10,629 nucleotides of DNA from positions 1-10,629 of the forward strand of contig CAZWBE010000016.1 in NCBI GenBank assembly GCA_964632205.1. Reading direction: 5' to 3'. The DNA comes from CALLVF01 sp964632205 (GTDB taxonomy: Bacteria; Patescibacteriota; Microgenomatia; UBA1406; GWC2-37-13). The notes under the pieces were generated by a model. The model saw only the letters and a program-made list of their open reading frames with translations. It made no database searches and was not told where the DNA came from. The position numbers were made by a program, and so were the translations under genes. Shown here one piece after another: positions 1 to 4,192 of the stretch (its first letter is position 1; each line of letters opens with the position of its first letter).

Positions 1-1
1 G

Positions 2-73
2 AGCCTGGAGCGGGAATCGAACCCGCACTCTAACCCTTACCAAGGGTTTGTTTTACCACTAAACTATCCAGGC
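2..73 (-). tRNA. tRNA-Thr(GGU)
   Basis: The reverse complement folds as a 72-nt cloverleaf. It has a 7-bp acceptor stem (GCCTGGA/TCCAGGC), a D stem GTTT/AAAC, an anticodon stem AACCC/GGGTT with loop TTGGTAA, and a T arm GCGGG-TTCGATT-CCCGC. The anticodon is GGT, which reads ACC/ACT threonine codons. Pairs G1:C72 and C2:G71 agree with known threonine identity elements. The discriminator is U at position 2. Only one more base lies before the window edge; it is a C on the tRNA strand, so an encoded CCA is possible but cannot be checked. The gene lies 124 nt downstream of tRNA-His on the same strand and may share its transcript. Confidence 0.95.
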
Positions 74-197
74 AAGAGAAAAAACTTCACCACCATCAGT
101 TTGAGATAACCATTAAATTTTTATATTTGGCATTTTCAACTCCCAATTTTTAGGTTTAGCAATCACGCTTTTTGGTGGAAAAAATTTTTTTCTTTAT

Positions 198-273
198 TGG
201 GGTGACTGACGGGATTTGAACCCGCAACACTCGCCTCCACAGGGCGATGCTCTACCGTTGAGCTACAGTCACC
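198..273 (-). tRNA. tRNA-His(GUG), G-1 and CCA encoded
   Basis: The reverse complement gives a full cloverleaf with anticodon loop CTGTGGA (anticodon GTG). The register with an extra 5' G (G-1, position 273) pairs perfectly: acceptor GTGACTG with CAGTCAC, and G-1 opposite C73 at position 201. This is the histidine-specific eighth pair. The next three bases at 200-198 read CCA, so the 3' end is encoded in DNA. D stem GCTC/GAGC and T arm GCGGG-TTCAAAT-CCCGT are intact. A minus-strand promoter may share the palindromic TATTATAATA at 345-354, about 70 nt upstream. Confidence 0.96.
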
Positions 274-345
274 AATTTCAGTTTCTTCGCCAAGCTTCTC
301 TTCAGGCGACTTTGCTAGTTTAGCAAGAAAGACTGATTATTTTAT

Positions 346-351
346 TATAAT
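346..351 (+). promoter_or_regulatory. -10 box (TATAAT) placing the transcript start at the start codon
   Basis: A perfect TATAAT lies 6 nt upstream of the ATG at 358, so transcription should begin at or within a base or two of the start codon and give a leaderless mRNA. No convincing -35 box is seen at 17 nt (GCAAGA at 323-328). The -10 lies inside the palindrome TATTATAATA, so it also reads as TATAAT on the other strand (349-344), facing tRNA-His. Confidence 0.55.
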
Positions 352-357
352 AAATTT

Positions 358-762
358 ATGGTGATAAAACCATTGGAAAAATCTAATAAAGGCTTGAAGA
401 TAAAAATTATTTTAATTTTATGTCTGATTATTCTGGTTATTTTTTTAAATAATATTTACTCAAAGAAAAAAAATTACCAGACTGTTAAAAATGACAAAAA
501 AAAAGAAATTTTGGGTGAGGCATTTGTTAAAGATATCAAGAAATCATTTTCTGAGAATATTAACAAAGGCGGGCAAAAAATAGAGGAGGTTACTGGTGAT
601 GTTTTAGGCGAGGTGACCAATGTTGTAACTGAGGTAGCTTCAAAATCAGCCGTGACTATTTCTGATTTTCTTTTTGAAAATACAGTTGGCAATGTTTTAA
701 AACAAATTGATAGGTTGCCGGAAAAAGATAAAGAGAAAATAAAAGAAAAGATATGTCAATAA
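358..762 (+). CDS. Hypothetical single-span membrane protein, 134 aa
   Basis: I do not recognise this family. The protein has a lysine-rich N-terminus (residues 1-16), one hydrophobic segment at about 16-33 rich in Ile and Leu, then a Lys-rich juxtamembrane stretch. The rest (about 50-134) is a charged region that looks helical or coiled, with a middle part rich in Val, Thr and Gly (about 77-102) and a Lys/Glu-rich tail ending in Cys-Gln. The positive-inside rule leaves the orientation ambiguous, because both flanks of the segment are basic; a signal anchor with most of the protein outside is a guess. No catalytic motif is visible. The start is supported by TATAAT 6 nt upstream; there is no Shine-Dalgarno sequence. 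The opposite-strand frame at 474-692 lacks any signal and is a shadow. Codon use and AT content match the neighbours. Confidence 0.8.
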   Translation: MVIKPLEKSNKGLKIKIILILCLIILVIFLNNIYSKKKNYQTVKNDKKKEILGEAFVKDIKKSFSENINKGGQKIEEVTGDVLGEVTNVVTEVASKSAVTISDFLFENTVGNVLKQIDRLPEKDKEKIKEKICQ

Positions 763-890
763 TGGATCTTAATTCTCAATGTCAACAATTTGACAGATTG
801 GTAATCTTAAACCAATAGTTTATATTATTTTACTTGTATGAATTAGAGTTAAAAAGATCTGTTTCTTAAAGTTTATTTATTTATTACTTC
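763..890. other. Intergenic stretch with two small inverted repeats, no gene seen
   Basis: Between the membrane protein and the hydrolase promoter lie TGTCAA-caat-TTGACA (780-795) and ATTGGT-8 nt-ACCAAT (797-816), the second followed by an AT-rich run. Either could form a weak hairpin ending the upstream transcript, but neither has a strong stem with a clean U tract. No reading frame here has coding character. Confidence 0.4.
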
Positions 891-919
891 TTGGAATTTA
901 GAATTTTATGGTCTATAAT
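891..919 (+). promoter_or_regulatory. Promoter of the MBL-fold hydrolase, leaderless
   Basis: TTGGAA at 891-896 (4 of 6 matches to the -35 consensus) and a perfect TATAAT at 914-919 are separated by exactly 17 nt. The ATG at 927 follows the -10 box by 7 nt, so the message should start at or next to the start codon. The TTG at 891, which could be taken as an upstream start codon, is the -35 box itself. Confidence 0.7.
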
Positions 920-926
920 TTGTCAC

Positions 927-1598
927 ATGGATATCAAATATTTAGGCCATGCTTCTTTTTATATCAAAACCAAGACGGCCCGGCTGGTAACTGATCCTTT
1001 TGATCCAGCAATGACCGGTTTCCCCTTGCCCAAAATTGAGGCCGATATAGTAACGATTTCTCATTATCATCAGGATCATAATTTTATTAAACCTTTCCAG
1101 TCAGAGGCGGCATCTCATCAACCACCTTTAATCATTGATTTTCCAGGTGAGTTTGAAAAATTGGCCGTGCGCATTACTGGCTATCGAACTTATCACGATA
1201 AAAAAAAGGGAGAAGAACGGGGAGAAAATATTGTCTACAAGATTGAGACAGAGGGGATATCTCTTCTTCATTGTGGTGATTTAGGTTTGGTGCCGGATGA
1301 TGCTTTTCTTGACAATGTTGGTGATGTTGATATTTTATTTGTCCCAGTTGGTGGGTTTTACACTATCAATGCGGCTGAGGCAGCCGAATTAGTCAGGAAA
1401 ATTGACCCATCCATTGTTATCCCTATGCATTATAATCATCCCAAGCTGAATCAAAAAATTTTCGGCCAGCTTTTGCCTGTATTGGAGTTTTTAAAGAAAT
1501 TTGATGTTGAGGAACAAATGCCTCTTTCTAAATTAACAGTGAAAAAAGAGACGTTAGGGGAGGAAATGAAGATTGTCGTTATGGGGATGGAGAAATAA
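927..1598 (+). CDS. Metallo-beta-lactamase-fold metal-dependent hydrolase (UlaG/UPF0173-like)
   Basis: A 223-residue cytoplasmic protein, probably a hydrolase of unknown substrate. The N-terminus MDIKYLGHASFYIKT is typical of the UlaG/UPF0173 group of the metallo-beta-lactamase superfamily. The metal-binding signature is seen as SHYHQDH (His46, His48, Asp50, His51). Other ligand candidates are Asp118 in HCGDLG and His168 in IPMHYNHP. The length is close to that usual for the group (about 220-230). The frame is open back to a TTG at 891, which would add 12 residues, but that stretch contains the promoter, and family proteins begin at the Met chosen here. No signal peptide is seen. Members include L-ascorbate-6-phosphate lactonase and many uncharacterised enzymes, so a precise substrate cannot be given. 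dnaB follows 123 nt downstream. Confidence 0.9.
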   Translation: MDIKYLGHASFYIKTKTARLVTDPFDPAMTGFPLPKIEADIVTISHYHQDHNFIKPFQSEAASHQPPLIIDFPGEFEKLAVRITGYRTYHDKKKGEERGENIVYKIETEGISLLHCGDLGLVPDDAFLDNVGDVDILFVPVGGFYTINAAEAAELVRKIDPSIVIPMHYNHPKLNQKIFGQLLPVLEFLKKFDVEEQMPLSKLTVKKETLGEEMKIVVMGMEK

Positions 1599-1721
1599 AA
1601 TTAAACCAATTTTTAGAGAATAATTGAAACAAAAAATCTTAATTACCAATGGCAACTGATAGTTTACCTTTAACATTCAAAAATTTAGAGAGTAATTTTA
1701 TTAAATGTTAGCGAAATTCTT

Positions 1722-3056
1722 ATGGCAATTTCCTCAGACGCTCTTAAAGTCCCCCCTCATGATACCGAGGCAGAAAAATCAGTTTTAGGGGCAATATTGA
1801 TTGATTCATCGGCCATTAATTTGGTGGCGGAATTTTTAAAGCCGGAGCATTTTTATCTTCCTGAGCACCAGATTTTATTTTCAACGATGCTGACTCTTTT
1901 TGAGAAACAGCAACCAATTGATATCGTCACCGTTCAGGCTCAATTAAAAAAAGAGGGTAATCTAAAAAAAATTGGCGGGCAAGGTTACTTGAGTGATTTG
2001 ATTAATACCGTGCCTACTTCCGCCTACATTGAGCATTATGGTCAGATTGTCAAAAGTCACTATGTTAAAAGAAAGCTAATCGATTTGTCATCGCGTTTGG
2101 TGGAAAAATCATTTGAAGAAAAAGGCGATGTGAAAAAACTTTTAGATGAGGCTGAGGCGGCCATTTTTGGTTTATCTCAGGAGCATTTACACCGGGATTT
2201 TATTGAATTGAAAGAAATTTTAGCGGAAAGCTTTGAACGATTGGAGGAGTTTACTAAAAGAGGTAGTGGCCTGCGGGGGTTGGCGACGGGTTTTGCTGAT
2301 TTAGATTTAAAGCTTGCCGGCATGCAGGATTCCAACCTCCTAGTTTTAGCGGCCCGCCCGGCTTTGGGAAAGACAACTTTAGCATTAAATATCGCTTTAA
2401 ATGTTGCTCTTAAAGAGAAGGCTTCGGTTGGTTTTTTTTCGTTGGAGATGAGTAAGGAGGAGTTGGTTGATCGTCTTTTAGTGGGGGTGGCTGATATTGA
2501 TGCTTGGCGGTTAAAAACCGGAAGACTATCTGATGATGACTACAAAAGGTTAACTGAAGCGATGGGAGAACTTTCAGAAGCGCCAATTTTTATTGATGAT
2601 ACACCGGGCGCCTCCATTTTAGAGATGAGGACAAAGGCGCGGAAATTAAAGGTGGAAAGTAATGTTAAGTTAATTATCGTTGATTACTTACAGTTAGCTG
2701 ATGCCGGTCGCCGTTTTGATAGCCGGGTTCAAGAGGTGTCTTTTGTCTCGCAGGGGTTAAAAAATTTAGCCCGGGAGTTGCGGATTCCCGTTTTAGCCAT
2801 TTCCCAGCTTTCCCGAGCCGTTGAACAACGGGGGACAAAAAAACCACAGCTTTCCGATTTAAGAGAAAGCGGCTCGATAGAGCAGGATGCCGATGTGGTG
2901 ATGTTTTTGTATTTAGAAGAGGAGTCGGAGGATATTTTGGATCAAAATAAAAAACTAGTTAAACTTTACATCGCCAAACATCGCAATGGACCAACCGGGG
3001 AGATAGACCTGATGTTTAGAGGAGACCGCGTCAAATTTTACAGTATCGAAAAATAA
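1722..3056 (+). CDS. dnaB: Replicative DNA helicase DnaB
   Basis: Hexameric 5'-3' helicase that unwinds DNA at the replication fork and loads primase. The 444-residue length is normal. The N-terminal primase-interacting domain (about 10-110) begins with the family's PPHDTEAEKSVLGAIL. The RecA-like domain (about 180-444) has Walker A ARPALGKT (211-218, Lys217), SLEM with Glu242, Walker B IIVDYLQL (Asp321), the SQLSRAVEQR motif (361-370), LSDLRESGSIEQDADVV (377-393), and the arginine-finger region KHRNGPTG (419-426). Walker A has Ala-Leu where Ser-Met is common, which is a mild variation. No intein is present. No Shine-Dalgarno sequence or clear promoter precedes the ATG. The stop is one base before repeat copy 1, which may serve as its terminator. 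Other replication genes are not seen nearby. Confidence 0.98.
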   Translation: MAISSDALKVPPHDTEAEKSVLGAILIDSSAINLVAEFLKPEHFYLPEHQILFSTMLTLFEKQQPIDIVTVQAQLKKEGNLKKIGGQGYLSDLINTVPTSAYIEHYGQIVKSHYVKRKLIDLSSRLVEKSFEEKGDVKKLLDEAEAAIFGLSQEHLHRDFIELKEILAESFERLEEFTKRGSGLRGLATGFADLDLKLAGMQDSNLLVLAARPALGKTTLALNIALNVALKEKASVGFFSLEMSKEELVDRLLVGVADIDAWRLKTGRLSDDDYKRLTEAMGELSEAPIFIDDTPGASILEMRTKARKLKVESNVKLIIVDYLQLADAGRRFDSRVQEVSFVSQGLKNLARELRIPVLAISQLSRAVEQRGTKKPQLSDLRESGSIEQDADVVMFLYLEEESEDILDQNKKLVKLYIAKHRNGPTGEIDLMFRGDRVKFYSIEK

Positions 3057-3088
3057 CCCATAGCCTATCCAACCGCGGCGGTTGGATT
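3057..3088 (+). repeat. REP-like palindromic repeat, copy 1
   Basis: A 32-bp element, one of three in the window, all in the same orientation. Its core CCAACCG-CGG-CGGTTGG is a GC-rich hairpin, extended here to 9 bp (ATCCAACCG/CGGTTGGAT). A conserved 5' flank of the form CCYATAGCCTR precedes the palindrome. It differs from copy 3 at two positions. It fills the whole gap between the dnaB stop (3054-3056) and the stop codon of the convergent RAYT gene (3087-3089), so it could also act as a two-way transcription terminator. Confidence 0.9.
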
Positions 3089-3734
3089 ATTCAAGGGTTA
3101 ATTTTTTTATTAGCTTTAACTTTATTTGGTAATCTTTTTGATTTTCAACAAATTTTTTATATTTTGTTTGATTAGAGATAGAAATTTCTGGTAGGAATTT
3201 TTTTAAGATTTTCTCCTCATTCAGGTAATAAAAATAAGAGGAGTATTGCCAGTCTTCTGGTTTATCGACCAAATTGCTAACTGTTGGGTTAAGATGAATA
3301 TAACGGCTAACATGGAGAAGTTGTTCATTGGAGGCTATTCTTACTGCTTTAAACCGTGATTGCCAAAGCGGCCCTTTTCGCTTGAGGCTAAGGTTGAAAA
3401 AACGGGTGTAGCTATTCTCAACATCATTTATATATTTAGAGAGAGAGCTTGGGGCTAAAATTTTAATTAAAAGATGATAGTGGTCTGGCATAATGCAGTA
3501 GGCGATGAATTTGATAAGGGCGCTTGGTTTTGATGTGAGAAGATGGGGGAGGTAGTCATAATTATTTCTTAGAAAAACTGAGAGACTGGTCTTTACTTGC
3601 TGGCTGTTGTAATAATCTAAAGTCTGCAAAAATCGCTTTTTATTTTTCTCAGTTTTAAAGATACCAAAATTAGCAATGCTTTTGTTGAAAACATGAAAAA
3701 ACTCACCGGCTGCAAATTGATTTTTTTGGGTCAT
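3087..3734 (-). CDS. REP-associated tyrosine transposase (RAYT, Y1/IS200-like fold)
   Basis: A 215-residue Y1 (HUH) single-strand nuclease of the RAYT group, expected to cut and join single-stranded DNA at REP hairpins. The N-terminal strand GEFFHVFNKSI (10-20) fits the family. The HUH motif is HYH (His85, Tyr86, His87) in IMPDHYHLLIK. The likely nucleophile is Tyr109 in ENSYTRFFN. The RAYT hallmarks GPLWQSRFKA (121-130), YIHLNP (145-150) and PEDWQYSSY (159-167) follow. All catalytic residues are present and the length is complete, so the gene looks active. A CATAAT box 8 nt upstream of the ATG (3748-3743) suggests a near-leaderless transcript. The stop codon abuts repeat copy 1, and copy 2 lies about 70 nt upstream of the start, so the gene is bracketed by its putative substrate. 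No tnpB or ωRNA is visible. Confidence 0.93.
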   Translation of the reverse strand: MTQKNQFAAGEFFHVFNKSIANFGIFKTEKNKKRFLQTLDYYNSQQVKTSLSVFLRNNYDYLPHLLTSKPSALIKFIAYCIMPDHYHLLIKILAPSSLSKYINDVENSYTRFFNLSLKRKGPLWQSRFKAVRIASNEQLLHVSRYIHLNPTVSNLVDKPEDWQYSSYFYYLNEEKILKKFLPEISISNQTKYKKFVENQKDYQIKLKLIKKLTLE

Positions 3735-3742
3735 ATTTTTTT

Positions 3743-3748
3743 ATTATG
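3743..3748 (-). promoter_or_regulatory. Candidate -10 box of the RAYT gene
   Basis: CATAAT (5 of 6 matches) on the minus strand lies 8 nt upstream of the ATG at 3734. A weak TTGCTT (3770-3765) lies 16 nt further upstream. No Shine-Dalgarno sequence is seen. Confidence 0.4.
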
Positions 3749-3802
3749 AAGATTAATTGTGAGAAAGCAACGGATTATAATCTACAAAATAATAGCCTTA
3801 AT

Positions 3803-3834
3803 CCTATAGCCTGTCCAACCGCGGCGGTTGAATT
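3803..3834 (+). repeat. REP-like palindromic repeat, copy 2
   Basis: Same element and orientation as copies 1 and 3. It shares 33 consecutive identical bases with copy 3 (from 3798), after which a G-to-A change at 3831 breaks one stem pair. It lies between the divergent RAYT and csoR genes, so it is not at a gene end here. A second ATAGCCT lies 14 nt before the repeat's own (3792 and 3806). TGTCCAA (3812-3818) can also pair with TTGGACA (3842-3848), offering an alternative fold that reaches toward the copper promoter. Confidence 0.9.
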
Positions 3835-3841
3835 GGTCCCC

Positions 3842-3872
3842 TTGGACAAATTATATCCTCTGGGGTAGGATA
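3842..3872 (+). promoter_or_regulatory. Candidate promoter and CsoR operator of the copper operon
   Basis: TATCCT-CTGGGGT-AGGATA (3854-3872) is a G-tract pseudopalindrome that resembles known CsoR operators, which carry C/G tracts in a pseudopalindromic frame such as the GTGGGGTGGGATAC half of the Mycobacterium site. It overlaps a possible promoter: TTGGAC (3842-3847), an 18-nt spacer and TAGGAT (3866-3871). Repression by promoter occlusion would follow. The transcript would have a leader of about 50 nt before the csoR ATG. The operator call is by resemblance and position only. Confidence 0.5.
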
Positions 3873-3926
3873 GGAATATGAGGGTAATTTCTAATTTCAA
3901 TTACTAATTATTGATTTTTAAAAAAA

Positions 3927-4190
3927 ATGATTCCTTTTTATAAAAAAAATTTACTTCATCGTTTAAAAATCGCCAAAGGGCATCTGGAAAAAGTAATTGA
4001 AATGGTTGAAAAAGAGATTTATTGTTTAGATATAATCCAGCAAACACAGGCGATTGAAAACGCTTTGAAAAAAGTGGATGAGATTTTGTTAGAGAACCAC
4101 CTAAAAACGTGTGTTCGGCAGGCGATTAAGACCAATAAAAATATCGATGAAAAAGTTAGGGAAGTGGTGGAAGTTTTTAAAAGGAAATAA
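3927..4190 (+). CDS. csoR: Copper-sensing repressor CsoR
   Basis: An 87-residue all-helical repressor of the CsoR/RcnR/FrmR family that binds DNA as a tetramer and lets go on binding Cu(I). The Cu(I) ligands are visible: Cys33 in IYCLDIIQQ, then His58 and Cys62 in ENHLKTC. The spacing (25, then 4) is identical to Cys36-His61-Cys65 of Mycobacterium tuberculosis CsoR, which argues for copper over nickel or formaldehyde sensing. The N-terminal helix LLHRLKIAKGHLEKVIEMV contains the family's RL-x-R/K-GH pattern. There is no Shine-Dalgarno sequence, only an A-run before the ATG. copA begins 2 nt after the stop, making this the first gene of a copper operon, and it probably represses its own promoter. 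Confidence 0.93.
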   Translation: MIPFYKKNLLHRLKIAKGHLEKVIEMVEKEIYCLDIIQQTQAIENALKKVDEILLENHLKTCVRQAIKTNKNIDEKVREVVEVFKRK

Positions 4191-4192
4191 AA

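Noticed and set aside
312..326. TTGCTA-gtt-TAGCAA inverted repeat as a terminator
   Set aside because: The stem is only 6 bp and it lies upstream of divergent genes with no transcript to end; noted but not strong enough to list.
474..692. Minus-strand frame of 72 codons
   Set aside because: It lies opposite the 134-residue membrane protein gene, has Ser/Thr-rich low-complexity sequence, and no promoter or start signal.
3057..3834. CRISPR array from the repeated 32-bp element
   Set aside because: Copies are hundreds to thousands of bases apart with genes between them, there are no regular spacers, and no cas genes are present.
3057..3834. Classical insertion sequence with terminal inverted repeats and target duplication
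   Set aside because: The flanking copies are direct, each internally palindromic, and no target-site duplication is seen; the Y1/RAYT chemistry does not predict one.
3927..4190. RcnR or FrmR (nickel or formaldehyde sensor) instead of CsoR
   Set aside because: The Cys33-His58-Cys62 spacing equals the copper triad of CsoR, and the operon downstream is for copper export.
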